A stretch of DNA of 64,000 nt from JBCDCY01 sp039180875 (GTDB lineage Bacteria; Pseudomonadota; Alphaproteobacteria; Rhodobacterales; Rhodobacteraceae). The notes below the pieces were generated by a model. It ran no database searches. It was given only the letters and a program-made list of their open reading frames with translations, and was not told the origin of the DNA. The translations under genes and the position numbers were made by a program. The DNA is taken from NCBI GenBank assembly GCA_039180875.1, contig JBCDCY010000009.1, forward strand, positions 90,600 through 154,599, given 5' to 3'. Shown one piece after another: positions 50,105 to 58,994 of the stretch (positions are counted from its first letter, which is position 1; every line of letters starts with the position of its first letter).

Positions 50105-50761
50105 TCAGCCGAGATGCGCCTGCATGAAGGCGAGCGCCTTTTGCAGGCCGTCCGGGGCGATGCCGTGGCCGATGCCGGGGGAGATGTGGGTCTCCACCGT
50201 CACGCCGGCGGCGCGCAGACCCTCCGCCGCCTCGGGCAGATGCTGGGCCGGCACCACCTCGTCGGCGTCGCCGTGGATGAGCAGAACGGGCGGCCGGCTC
50301 TTGATCTCCGCCGGCAGCCTTGCGCCGTCGAGCAGGCGGCCGGAGAAGCCGATGATGCCCGCCACCGGATCGGCCCGGCGCGGCACGACCTCGAGGCTCA
50401 TCATCGTGCCTTGGGAGAAACCGACGACCACGGTCTGGGCCGGGGCCACCCCCTCCGCCTCCGGCAAGGCGTCGAGATAGGCGTCGATCGCCGCGGCAGA
50501 GGCGGTCATGCCGGCCGTCATGTCGGCTTCGCTCGACCCGTCCATCCAGGGGATCGAGAACCACTGATAGCCGCCCGGATTGACGGCGCAGCGCTGCGGC
50601 GCGTTGGGCGCGAGGAACGTCGTCCCCGGCAAATGGGGCGCCAGCGCATCGCCGAGGCCGATCAGATCGGCCCCATCGGCGCCGTAGCCGTGCAGCAGCA
50701 CGACCAGCGACGATGTCGTACCGTTCGCTGCCGCGAGGCGCGGCCCCGTCAGCGTCGTCAT
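50105..50761 (-). CDS. Alpha/beta-hydrolase (carboxylesterase/phospholipase type)
   Basis: A 218-residue serine hydrolase of the acyl-protein-thioesterase-like carboxylesterase group. LVVLLHGYGADGADL holds the oxyanion HG, VVVGFSQGTMMSLEVV the nucleophile Ser of GxSxG, PVLLIHGDADEVVP the Asp and ISPGIGHGIAP the His. Length matches the family. The ATG overlaps the AlkA stop as ATGA. Substrate unknown. Confidence 0.92.
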   Translation of the reverse strand: MTTLTGPRLAAANGTTSSLVVLLHGYGADGADLIGLGDALAPHLPGTTFLAPNAPQRCAVNPGGYQWFSIPWMDGSSEADMTAGMTASAAAIDAYLDALPEAEGVAPAQTVVVGFSQGTMMSLEVVPRRADPVAGIIGFSGRLLDGARLPAEIKSRPPVLLIHGDADEVVPAQHLPEAAEGLRAAGVTVETHISPGIGHGIAPDGLQKALAFMQAHLG

Positions 50762-51393
50762 CCCGACCTCACCCCTTCGCGGTTCTTCGCTACCCGGTAG
50801 TAGGCCCAGAGAAGCCGCGCCGCAACCGCGCGCCAGGGGGACCAGGCCAGGGCGATCTCACGCATCGCCGCCGCATCGGGCCGCGCCTCGAGCTCGAAGA
50901 GCACCCGCGCGGCCTCCTGCAACGCGAGATCGCCGTGGGCGAAGACGTCGGCCCGGCCGAGGCTGAACATGGCGTAGATCTCCGCCGTCCAGTGCCCGAT
51001 GCCCTTCAGTTCGACGAGCGCCTCGATCACCGCCGCGTCCGGCAGATCGGCGAGCGCGGCGAAGTCGAGATCGCTGTCGGCCAGGGCCCGCACGTAGCGG
51101 ATCTTGGGGCGGGAGAGGCCGCAGGCCCGAAGCTCCTCGTCGCTCAGGCCCTGGATCGCGGCGCGCTCGGTCGCGCCTGCCGCCTCCATCCGCCGCCAGA
51201 TGCCGTCGGCCGCGGCGGTGGAGATTTGCTGGCTGACGATGGCGGAGAGGAGCGCGGTAAAGCCGCCATCGCGCCGACGGAGCGGCAATGGCCCGGTCTG
51301 CTCCAAGGCCGTGGCAAAGCGCGGCTCCAGGGCAGCGAGCCAGGCGGCCCCCTCGGCCACGTCCGCGTCGGTCTCGATGATCCGCCCCACCAT
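50758..51393 (-). CDS. DNA-3-methyladenine glycosylase II (AlkA-like, HhH-GPD)
   Basis: A 211-residue base-excision glycosylase. FTALLSAIVSQQISTAAADGIWRRM, the helix-hairpin-helix ELKGIGHWTAEIYAMFSLGRADVF and the catalytic Asp in AHGDLALQEA are all present, followed by ALAWSPWRAVAARLLWAYYR. It removes alkylated purines. It lacks the N-terminal AlkA domain, as in the short bacterial form. The ATG at 51393 follows GGAGGGGG. It is divergent from cobA and first in the esterase operon. Confidence 0.92.
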   Translation of the reverse strand: MVGRIIETDADVAEGAAWLAALEPRFATALEQTGPLPLRRRDGGFTALLSAIVSQQISTAAADGIWRRMEAAGATERAAIQGLSDEELRACGLSRPKIRYVRALADSDLDFAALADLPDAAVIEALVELKGIGHWTAEIYAMFSLGRADVFAHGDLALQEAARVLFELEARPDAAAMREIALAWSPWRAVAARLLWAYYRVAKNREGVRSG

Positions 51394-51505
51394 GCCCCCT
51401 CCCTGGACGACGGGGCGGCGCTGCGTCAAGCGCAGGTCGGCCACGGCACGGGATGGGGCGCAGCCGGCAATTCCCTCCATCGAAGACGTCCTCTAAGACT
51501 AGAGC

Positions 51506-52360
51506 ATGATGTCGGATCCCGCGCTTCCCCCCGGCCCCTGGCCCGAGCTCTTGCCGGGCTGGGTCTGGCTTGCCGGGGCGGGGCCCGGCGATCCGGGGTT
51601 GATGACGCTCCATGCCCTGAACGGGCTCCGCCAGGCCGACGTCGTGGTCTACGACGCTCTGATCGAGCAGGAAATCCTGGACTGGGCCGATCCCGCAGCC
51701 GAGCTGGTCTTTGCCGGCAAGCGCGGCGGCCGGCCCTCGCCGAAGCAAGGCGACATCTCCCTCCGCCTGGTCGAATGGGCGCGGGAGGGGTTGCGGGTGC
51801 TGCGCCTGAAGGGGGGCGACCCTTATGTCTTCGGCCGCGGGGGGGAGGAGGCGCGGACGCTGGTCGAACACGGCGTGCCGATCCGCATCGTGCCGGGGGT
51901 GACCGCCGGTATCGGCGGGCTCGCCCAGGTGGGCATCCCGGTCACCCATCGCGACATCAACCAGTCCGTCACGTTCCTCACCGGCCACGACCAGCATGGG
52001 CAGTTGGCCGGCAAGCTCGACTGGCCGGCGATCGCCCGGGCCTCCCCCACCATCGTGATCTACATGGGGCTGCGGGTGATCGGGCAGATCGCGGCGCAGC
52101 TGATGGCCGCCGGTCGGCCGGGAGAGGAGCCGGTGGCCGTCGTCGCCCGGGCCAGCTATCCCGATCAGGAGGTGCTGGAGACCACGCTCGCCCGCGCTGC
52201 GGCGGATGTGGAGGCGACCGGCATCTCCGCCCCCGCCATCATCTGCATCGGGCCGGCCGTGCGCCTCCGCGAAGAGCTCGATTGGGCCGGCCGGATCGCC
52301 CGGGGCATGGCCGAGGCGCCGCCGATCGAGCCGCCCCAGCGCCTGGCCCACGGCGGCTGA
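51506..52360 (+). CDS. cobA: Uroporphyrinogen-III C-methyltransferase
   Basis: A 284-residue SAM-dependent enzyme methylating uroporphyrinogen III at C2 and C7 to precorrin-2, for cobalamin or siroheme. WLAGAGPGDPGLMTLHALNGLRQADVVVYDALI is the SUMT N-terminus, VLRLKGGDPYVFGRGGEEA the GGDP motif, and TVIVYMGL-type and AVVARASYPDQEV blocks complete it. Not fused to CysG-type dehydrogenase. ATG-ATG start; TAAGAC at 51494-51499 ends 6 nt before the first ATG and there is no ribosome site, so it may be leaderless. Confidence 0.93.
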   Translation: MMSDPALPPGPWPELLPGWVWLAGAGPGDPGLMTLHALNGLRQADVVVYDALIEQEILDWADPAAELVFAGKRGGRPSPKQGDISLRLVEWAREGLRVLRLKGGDPYVFGRGGEEARTLVEHGVPIRIVPGVTAGIGGLAQVGIPVTHRDINQSVTFLTGHDQHGQLAGKLDWPAIARASPTIVIYMGLRVIGQIAAQLMAAGRPGEEPVAVVARASYPDQEVLETTLARAAADVEATGISAPAIICIGPAVRLREELDWAGRIARGMAEAPPIEPPQRLAHGG

Positions 52361-52375
52361 GGGCCAAGCCCGCGA

Positions 52376-52403
52376 TTGCCTTTGCGCGGCAAGGGCGTAG
52401 AAA
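52376..52403 (+). promoter_or_regulatory. Possible promoter of the MFS transporter gene, leaderless layout
   Basis: TTGCCT (52376-52381), a 16-nt spacer and TAGAAA (52398-52403) end 6 nt before the ATG at 52410. Confidence 0.4.
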
Positions 52404-52409
52404 GCGGTG

Positions 52410-53639
52410 ATGTCCGACGCCGTCGCCAGCCAAACGGATGAAGGTCCTGCGCGCCGCAACGTGATGGTGCTGGTGCTGGCGCAGGCCGTGCTCGGCGCGC
52501 AGATGCCGATCCATTTCACCTTGGGCGGTCTCTCTGGCCAGATGCTGGCCTCGGAGAAATGCTTCGCGACGCTGCCGATCTCCCTGATCGTGCTCGGCTC
52601 GATGCTGGCCGCGCCGAACCTGGCGGCCCTGATGCAGCGCTACGGCCGACGGGCGGGCTTCGTCGTCGGCTCCGTCGGCGGCGGCATCGGCGCGGCACTT
52701 TGCGCCTGGGCGCTCTACATCCATTCCTTCCCGCTGTTTCTCGCCGGCGCCTTCCTCAGCGGGCTCTACATGTCGGCCCAGGGCTTCTATCGCTTCGCCG
52801 CGGCCGATGCCACGACGCCGGAGTTCCGGCCGAAGGCGATCAGCTGGGTGATGGCCGGCGGCCTGATCGCCGCCGTGCTCGGGCCGCAGATCGTGAAGCT
52901 GACGGACGGCCTGACCGACCCGATCCTGTTCGCCGGGGGCTATCTCGCCATCGTGGTGCTCAACCTGATCGGCGTCTGGGTCTTTGCGTTGCTCGACAGC
53001 CCGCCGCCGCCGCGACCGGCCGAGGGCGCGCCGCGCGGCCGCACCCGGATGGAGCTGCTGCGCACCCCGCGCATCGCCGTGGCGATGATCTGCGCCATGG
53101 TCTCCTACGCGCTGATGAACCTGGTGATGACCTCGACGCCGCTGGCCATCGTCGGCTGCGGCTTTCTGCTCAGCGATGCCTCCGACGTAGTGATGGTGCA
53201 CGTGCTGGCGATGTTCGCGCCTTCGTTCGTCACCGGGCATCTGATCGCCTACTTCGGGGTGGAGCGGATCGTGGCGACCGGCCTCGCCATCCTGGCGGCG
53301 GCCGGGGTGGTGGCATTGATGGGCGTGGACCTCGCGAATTTCTACATCGCGCTCTTCCTGCTCGGCATCGGCTGGAACTTCGGCTTCATCGGCGGCACCG
53401 CCATGCTCGCCGACTGCCACACGCCGGAGGAGCGGGGCCGGGTGCAGGGCATGAACGACTTCGCGGTCTTCGGCCTGGTGACGGTCGCCTCGCTCAGCTC
53501 GGGCTTCCTGATGAACTGCTCCGGCGGCACGGCGGTGGAGGGCTGGGCGGCGGTGAACTACGCCATGGTGCCGTTCCTGGCGCTCGCCGGCGGGGCGCTG
53601 CTGTGGCTCGGCCTGCAGCGGGCACCGAGGGGCGCCTAG
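52410..53639 (+). CDS. Major facilitator superfamily transporter
   Basis: A 409-residue, about 12-helix membrane transporter. VMVLVLAQAVLGAQMPIHFTLGG opens helix 1; the helix 2-3 loop has AALMQRYGRRAGFVVGS (the MFS G-x3-D/RxGRR motif A variant). DCHTPEERGRVQGMNDFAVFGLVTVASL in the C-terminal half resembles drug or metabolite exporters of this class in alphaproteobacteria. The substrate cannot be assigned. It ends one nucleotide before the convergent squalene-synthase-like gene. Confidence 0.9.
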   Translation: MSDAVASQTDEGPARRNVMVLVLAQAVLGAQMPIHFTLGGLSGQMLASEKCFATLPISLIVLGSMLAAPNLAALMQRYGRRAGFVVGSVGGGIGAALCAWALYIHSFPLFLAGAFLSGLYMSAQGFYRFAAADATTPEFRPKAISWVMAGGLIAAVLGPQIVKLTDGLTDPILFAGGYLAIVVLNLIGVWVFALLDSPPPPRPAEGAPRGRTRMELLRTPRIAVAMICAMVSYALMNLVMTSTPLAIVGCGFLLSDASDVVMVHVLAMFAPSFVTGHLIAYFGVERIVATGLAILAAAGVVALMGVDLANFYIALFLLGIGWNFGFIGGTAMLADCHTPEERGRVQGMNDFAVFGLVTVASLSSGFLMNCSGGTAVEGWAAVNYAMVPFLALAGGALLWLGLQRAPRGA

Positions 53640-53640
53640 G

Positions 53641-54405
53641 TCAGATCGCGCCGGTGAGGGTGCGCCAAAGCAGGCTGGCGCGGCGGCGCACCTCCGACGT
53701 CTCCAATACGCCTTGCAGCACCTCGTTCGGACGCGCGGCGGCCCGGCGGAGGCGGACGGGCGCACGCCAGGCGGCGCGGAGGGCGGGGAGAGCGGCGCGC
53801 GGGACGGTGCGGCGGGAGGTCTTGGCCCGCTCCAGGCTGTCGAGGCCCGTGGCGGCGAGCGCCGCGATCTCGTCCGGCGGCAGTGCAGGCAGACCGCGCT
53901 CCATCAACGCCGGCTGCGCCGCGAGGTAGGAGGCGATCCCGTGGGCCCGGCCGAGGTCGCTCGCCATCGCGTCGAGGCCGGCGTCCGGCGCCCCGTGGGC
54001 CGCCTGGGCGGAAAGGCGCATCAGCGCCCCGGCGGTGCCTTCGATGAACGGCGACAGCGGGCGGGGATGCTGGCCACCGATCTCCTCCTCCCGCGCGTCG
54101 ATCATCCGATCTAGCAGCGCGCGGGGCAGGTCGGCCGCCCGCACCACCTCGGCCAGCGCTTCCGCCACCTCATGGCGCCGGACCGGGGCGCCGGCAAAGA
54201 TCTCCTCGATCACCTCGCGCCACCATTGCAGGCGGATGCGGGCCAGCGTCTCCTCCGCCGTCAGCCAGGGCGCCCGGGCGATCTCCAGATTGAAGGCGTA
54301 GAGGGGAAAAAGCCGGGCCCGCGCCCCTTCATCGCCGGTCATGGCGGAGAGGAAGCGGTCCGGATCGCCGCCCTGCACCAGCGCGGCGCATTGCGCGACG
54401 GTCAT
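53641..54405 (-). CDS. Squalene/phytoene synthase-fold protein, likely non-catalytic (NDUFAF6-like)
   Basis: A 254-residue all-helical protein. FPLYAFNLEIARAPWLTAEETLARIRLQWWREVIEEIF fits the squalene/phytoene synthase fold, but the aspartate-rich DxxxD of real synthases at the YAF position is replaced by NLEIARAP, and the second motif reads DLGRAHG with no DxxxD. It therefore resembles the NDUFAF6/complex-I-assembly branch that lacks prenyltransferase residues. The ATG overlaps the methyltransferase stop (ATGA). A complex-I role is inferred from mitochondrial homologues, not shown here. Confidence 0.8.
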   Translation of the reverse strand: MTVAQCAALVQGGDPDRFLSAMTGDEGARARLFPLYAFNLEIARAPWLTAEETLARIRLQWWREVIEEIFAGAPVRRHEVAEALAEVVRAADLPRALLDRMIDAREEEIGGQHPRPLSPFIEGTAGALMRLSAQAAHGAPDAGLDAMASDLGRAHGIASYLAAQPALMERGLPALPPDEIAALAATGLDSLERAKTSRRTVPRAALPALRAAWRAPVRLRRAAARPNEVLQGVLETSEVRRRASLLWRTLTGAI

Positions 54406-55112
54406 TCCGGGGTGACGACGAAGAGGGCGTAGCCGTATTCGTCGCCATGGGCCCGCCAGGCGCTGATCTCCGCCTCCGCGTCGGCAAGGACCGCTGCGAG
54501 ATGGGCGCCGACCTCCCCGGCGCGGAGATCGGCGATGCGCCGCTCCACCGGCCCAAAATAGGCCTCCCACGCCGCATCGGAGAGCAGGGTGCTGTCACGG
54601 AGGCGAAAGCCGGCCCGTGCGATCGCCGCGGCGACCCCGGCCGCGTCCTGCATGGCCGGGTAATCCGCCCAAGCGGCCTGGGCGCCGGGGGAGGGGTTGT
54701 TGGTGCGCCAGACCGCCTCCGAAAAGACCACGTGCCCGCCCGTTGTGAGCATCTTGGTGAAGCTGCGAAGGCCCGCCTCGACGCCGAGGAAGTAAAGTGC
54801 GCCGGCGCACCAGATCAGGTCGTAGGGGCCCGGGAGGCTGGCCATATCGGCAACCTCCGCCGTGACGCGGGGATCGTCGGCCGAGGCCCGCGCCACCGCC
54901 GCGACGAAGGGGGCGTGCAGATCGACAGCGTGCACCTGGCCCGCCGGCGCGTGGGCGAGCAGCCCCGCGATGTCCGCCCCCGGCCCGCAGCCCGCATCGA
55001 GGATGCGCGCGTCCGGCGGAGGGCGGGCGATCGCCATGGCCCAGTCGAGGCTCGCGCGGTCCCCCGGCCCCTCCCGCGGCAGATCGCGGTGCAGCTCGAA
55101 GAACGCCGTCAT
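54402..55112 (-). CDS. SAM-dependent class I methyltransferase
   Basis: A 236-residue methyltransferase: RILDAGCGPGADIAGLLAHAP is motif I, VTAEVADMASLPGPYDLIWCAGALYFLGV motifs II-III, and FTKMLTTGGHVVFSEAVW the post-III strand. Substrate unknown; the layout resembles small-molecule methyltransferases. The start follows GGGGCGGGGA at 55112. It lies between cysS and the squalene-synthase-like gene on the minus strand with overlapping ends. Confidence 0.87.
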   Translation of the reverse strand: MTAFFELHRDLPREGPGDRASLDWAMAIARPPPDARILDAGCGPGADIAGLLAHAPAGQVHAVDLHAPFVAAVARASADDPRVTAEVADMASLPGPYDLIWCAGALYFLGVEAGLRSFTKMLTTGGHVVFSEAVWRTNNPSPGAQAAWADYPAMQDAAGVAAAIARAGFRLRDSTLLSDAAWEAYFGPVERRIADLRAGEVGAHLAAVLADAEAEISAWRAHGDEYGYALFVVTPE

Positions 55113-55128
55113 TCCCCGCCCCGATCGT

Positions 55129-56583
55129 TCACGACGCGCCGAGATCGTCAGCCAGGGCGCGCACCGCCGCGGCATCGAACAGCGCCGGATCGACCGCCTT
55201 CTCCGCACCCTCGCCCGCCTGCCAGAGCGAGAGGTTCAGCCCGAGCTTCGCCGAGCGTTCCCGCACCGAATCGGCCGCGGCGTAGTCCTTCTCCGCCCGC
55301 AGCGCCTGCCAATGCCGCACGAGATCGGCGATCACGTCCCGGTCGAGGCCCGACCTATCCTCCGCCCGCGCAAGCCCCGGCATCGCCGGGTCGATGCCGA
55401 GTAGATCGAGGGAGGCTGCAATGGCTCCCAAGGCCTCGTCCGTGCCCAGCTTCCAAAGTTCGTGCAGCCGGGCGATGGCGAGCGGGGTGTTGAGGTCGTC
55501 GGTGAGCGCCGCGATCACCTCTCCATCCGGTGCCGTCGGGGCGACGCCGTCGAGCCCGGCCCGCCAGCGGCTGAGCACGCCCCGCAGCTCCGCCACCTTG
55601 TCCGCCCGCCAGTCCATCGGCTTGCGGTAGTGGGTGGAGAGGAGCAGCAGGCGCATCACCTCTCCCGGCACGCCCTGATCGCGCATGTCCTTCACTGTGA
55701 AGAAGTTGCCGAGGGACTTCGACATCTTCTCCCCCTCCACGTTTAGAAAGCCGTTGTGCATCCAGATCTGCGCAAAGCTGCCCTGCCCATGCAGGCCGCA
55801 CGATTGAGCGATCTCGTTCTCGTGGTGGGGGAAGGTGAGGTCGTTGCCCCCGCCGTGGATGTCGAAGGTCCGGCCGAGCAGATCCTCAGCCATGGCGGAG
55901 CACTCGATATGCCAGCCCGGCCGGCCGCGGCCCCAGGGGCTCTCCCACCCCGGCTGCTCGGGTGTGGAGGGTTTCCAAAGGACGAAGTCCACCGGATCGC
56001 GCTTATAGGGCGCGACCTCCACCCGGGCGCCGGCCACCATCTCATCCAACGAGCGGCGTGAGAGGGCGCCGTACTCCGCGTACTTCGCCACCTCGAAGAG
56101 CACGTGGTCCTCGGCCGCATAGGCGAGGCCCTTCTCAATCAAAGCCTCGATCATCGCGATCATCTGGGCGATGAAGGCCGTCGCCCTGGGCTCATGCGTC
56201 GGCCGCAAGCAGCCGAGGCTTCCGGCGATATCCGGCAGTGCCCCCATGTCCTCATGGTACCAGCCGATGGTCTCGTCCGTGAGGCTTCGCACGATGTCGA
56301 CCAGCACCCGCTCATCGCCGGAGGCCGCGATCTCCGCCGCGCGCACGTTGATCTTGTCGTCGACGTCGGTGAAGTTCCGCGCGTAGGTCACATGCTCCGC
56401 GCCGTAGACTTGGCGGAGCACACGGAAAAGCTGGTCGAACACCACTGCCGCCCGGGCATTGCCCACATGGGCCCGGTCATAGACCGTCGGGCCGCAGACA
56501 TACATCCGCACATTCGCCGGATCGAGGGGCGTCAGGCGCTCCTTCCGGCGGGTCATGGAGTTGGTCAGCGTGATCTCTGTCAT
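55129..56583 (-). CDS. cysS: Cysteinyl-tRNA synthetase
   Basis: A 484-residue class I synthetase. VCGPTVYDRAHVGNARAAVVFD contains the zinc Cys30 and the HIGH-equivalent HVGN (39-42); ECSAMAEDLLGRTFDIHGGGNDLTFPHHENEIAQS holds the other zinc ligands, and KMSKSLGNFFTVKDM the KMSKS loop near residue 285. It charges tRNA-Cys. Length is normal. It lies upstream of a methyltransferase on the minus strand, divergent from the PLP aminotransferase operon. Confidence 0.98.
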   Translation of the reverse strand: MTEITLTNSMTRRKERLTPLDPANVRMYVCGPTVYDRAHVGNARAAVVFDQLFRVLRQVYGAEHVTYARNFTDVDDKINVRAAEIAASGDERVLVDIVRSLTDETIGWYHEDMGALPDIAGSLGCLRPTHEPRATAFIAQMIAMIEALIEKGLAYAAEDHVLFEVAKYAEYGALSRRSLDEMVAGARVEVAPYKRDPVDFVLWKPSTPEQPGWESPWGRGRPGWHIECSAMAEDLLGRTFDIHGGGNDLTFPHHENEIAQSCGLHGQGSFAQIWMHNGFLNVEGEKMSKSLGNFFTVKDMRDQGVPGEVMRLLLLSTHYRKPMDWRADKVAELRGVLSRWRAGLDGVAPTAPDGEVIAALTDDLNTPLAIARLHELWKLGTDEALGAIAASLDLLGIDPAMPGLARAEDRSGLDRDVIADLVRHWQALRAEKDYAAADSVRERSAKLGLNLSLWQAGEGAEKAVDPALFDAAAVRALADDLGAS

Positions 56584-56851
56584 GGCATGTCCTCACGGAA
56601 CCGGCCCGGGGCGGGCATCGGGCAAGGAACTGGAGAACACGAGGCGACCGCCGCAGGCTGAATGTCAGCGGCGAATACAGATCCCATAGATGTCTGCAGC
56701 GGCGGTCATGGCGCGTAGGTAGCCCAGCGCTCCCGTGCGCGCAAGCGTCGCTTCCGTGCTTGGCCCGGGGTCCGATGCCCTGCTAAGCATCGCCGGCACG
56801 GCGCCGGACTGGGCGCCGACTGCGGACCCCGCCCCGGTGAAGGAGACGACC

Positions 56852-58033
56852 ATGCAGATGTCGCGCCGCATTCTCGGCGTCGGTGGCGATGGCAGCGACG
56901 CCTGGGATGTCTATGAGCGAGCGCGGGAGCGGCAGGCGGCCGGCAAGCCCGTGGTGATGCTCACCATCGGTGACCACGACCGCACGACGCCGCGCCCGAT
57001 CCTGGATGCGATGCACCGAAGCGCTGTGGGCGGCAACACCGGCTATGCTGCGATGCGCGGTTCCGCCTCGCTCCGCGCCGCCATTGCCAGACGCGCGGCG
57101 GAGCGCACCGGCATCGCCGTAGCGCCGGAGCAGGTGGTGGTGACCGCCGGCGGCCAGGCGGCGCTGTTCGCCGCCTTCATCGCCACCCTCGACCCCGGCG
57201 ATGCCGCGATCATCGTCGATCCCTACTACGCGACCTATCCGCTGACCGTCCGGGCCGCCTCCGGCCGGGTGCTGACCGTGGCCGCGCGGCCCGAGACCGG
57301 CTTTCAGATCGACCTCGAGGATCTGGCGGCGAAGGCAGCCGAGGCCCGGGTTCTGCTGATCAACACCCCCAACAACCCAACCGGCGCGGTCTACTCCGAG
57401 CGCACGCTCGCTGGCGTGGCGGAGATCGCGCAGCGCCACGACCTCTGGCTGATCTCCGACGAGGTCTACGACGTGCAGGTGCATGACGGCGTGCACTTGA
57501 GCGCCGCTGCCTTCCCCGGCATGGCCGAGCGCACGCTCGTCATCGGCTCCATGTCGAAGAGCCACATGATGACCGGCTCCCGCCTGGGCTGGATGATCGC
57601 GCCCCTTCCGGTGGCCGAGCAGATCGGCGACCTGGCGATCGCTACCACCTACGGCGTGCCGGGCTTCATCCAGGATGCGGCGGAGTATGCCCTGGCCGAG
57701 CAAAGCGCGTTGGAGGACGAGGTGGCGGAGCTTTACGCCCGGCGCCGCCAGGTGGCGCTCGCCGCCCTAGCCGGCTCGAACGGCCTGTCGCTCACCCCGC
57801 CGGCCGGCGGCATGTACGTGATGGCCGACATTCGCGGCACTGGCCTGACCGGCAAGGCCTTCGCCCATCTGTTGCTGGAGGAAGAAGGTATCGCCGTGCT
57901 GCCGGGAGAGGGCTTCGGCGCCGCGGCGGCCGGCCACGTGCGCATCGCCCTCACGGTGGCCGAGGATGTGCTGCAGGATGCGCTCCGCCGCCTTGCCCGG
58001 TTCGCCGATCGCCTGGCCCGGGGTGCGGCGTGA
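56852..58033 (+). CDS. Class I/II pyridoxal phosphate aminotransferase
   Basis: A 393-residue aminotransferase. Substrate-loop GNTGYAAMRGSASLRAAIARR, the NNPTG-type INTPNNPTGAVYS, SDEVYDVQVHDG, and the PLP Lys236 in SMSKSHMMTGSRLGW are all seen. Starting with MQMSRRILGVGGDGSDAWDVYERAR, it resembles aspartate/alanine-type aminotransferases of family I-gamma. It is the first gene of a three-gene operon with the homocysteine-methyltransferase-like and PEP-mutase-like genes. AAGGAG precedes the ATG. The physiological substrate is unknown. Confidence 0.9.
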   Translation: MQMSRRILGVGGDGSDAWDVYERARERQAAGKPVVMLTIGDHDRTTPRPILDAMHRSAVGGNTGYAAMRGSASLRAAIARRAAERTGIAVAPEQVVVTAGGQAALFAAFIATLDPGDAAIIVDPYYATYPLTVRAASGRVLTVAARPETGFQIDLEDLAAKAAEARVLLINTPNNPTGAVYSERTLAGVAEIAQRHDLWLISDEVYDVQVHDGVHLSAAAFPGMAERTLVIGSMSKSHMMTGSRLGWMIAPLPVAEQIGDLAIATTYGVPGFIQDAAEYALAEQSALEDEVAELYARRRQVALAALAGSNGLSLTPPAGGMYVMADIRGTGLTGKAFAHLLLEEEGIAVLPGEGFGAAAAGHVRIALTVAEDVLQDALRRLARFADRLARGAA

Positions 58034-58968
58034 GGCGCGTCGTCCTGCTCGACGGCGGCATGGGGCAGGAGCTGATCCACCGGTCGCGCGCCCGGCCCCA
58101 TCCGCTCTGGTCGGCCAAGGTGCTGCTGGATGAGCCGGATCTGGTGCGCAGCGTGCATCTCGAGATGATCCGCGCCGGCGCCCGGGTGATCACCGTCAAC
58201 AGCTACTCGGTGACCCGCTGCCGCCTCTCGACCTATGGCATGGAGGAGGATTTCGTCCGCCTCCAGCATCTGGCCTGCGATCTGGCGCGCCAGGCGCGGG
58301 AGGAGGCGGGCGAGGACGTCGCCATCGCCGGCTGCCTCCCCCCATTCCACGGCAGCTACCGCCCCCAGGACGTCGAGCCGGTGGCCGATACCCTCCCGCG
58401 CTACCGCGAGATCGCCGAACTGCAGGCCGATCAGGTCGACGTCTTCATCGCCGAGACCATGGTGGCCGGCGAGCAGGGGGAGGGGGCGGTGCGGGGCGCC
58501 ATGGGTGTCGGCAAGCCGATCTGGGTTGCCTGGACGGTGGACGATCAGGCGACCGGTCTGCTGCGCAACGGCGAAACCCTGGCCGAGGCCACGGCGCGGC
58601 TCGACGGCCTGCCGGCGGACGCGATCCTCGCCAACTGCGCCATCCCGCCGGCCATCGACGCCGCCGTGGCGCCCCTTCGCGCCCTTGCCCGCCCTTGGGG
58701 GGTCTATGCCAACGGCTTCACCGGGATCCCGGAGGCCTTCGCCCAAGGTGCCGGGGTGACCGTCGACATGCTCTCGGCCTCCGGCGACGTGACGGTCGCG
58801 GCCTACGCTGCCATGGCGCGGCATTGGGTGGAGCAGGGCGCGGCGATCATCGGCGGCTGTTGCGAGATCGGGCCCGCCCATATCGCCGCCATGGCCGAGA
58901 TGCTGCGCGACGCGGGCTACGAGATCGGCAAGGGCCTCGCACCCGCGGCAGCCGAGGTATCGCAGTGA
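58030..58968 (+). CDS. Homocysteine S-methyltransferase family protein
   Basis: A 312-residue TIM-barrel protein. VVLLDGGMGQELIHR is the family start, TVNSYSVTRCRLSTYGM follows, and the zinc ligands are Cys in ANCAIP and the Cys-Cys of IIGGCCEIGP. The family transfers methyl groups from S-methylmethionine, betaine or similar donors to homocysteine or other thiols/selenols. The GTG start overlaps the aminotransferase TGA. The methyl donor is not evident. Confidence 0.9.
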   Translation: MRRVVLLDGGMGQELIHRSRARPHPLWSAKVLLDEPDLVRSVHLEMIRAGARVITVNSYSVTRCRLSTYGMEEDFVRLQHLACDLARQAREEAGEDVAIAGCLPPFHGSYRPQDVEPVADTLPRYREIAELQADQVDVFIAETMVAGEQGEGAVRGAMGVGKPIWVAWTVDDQATGLLRNGETLAEATARLDGLPADAILANCAIPPAIDAAVAPLRALARPWGVYANGFTGIPEAFAQGAGVTVDMLSASGDVTVAAYAAMARHWVEQGAAIIGGCCEIGPAHIAAMAEMLRDAGYEIGKGLAPAAAEVSQ

Positions 58969-58994
58969 CGGGTCCAGTGACGGAGGAGAGATCC

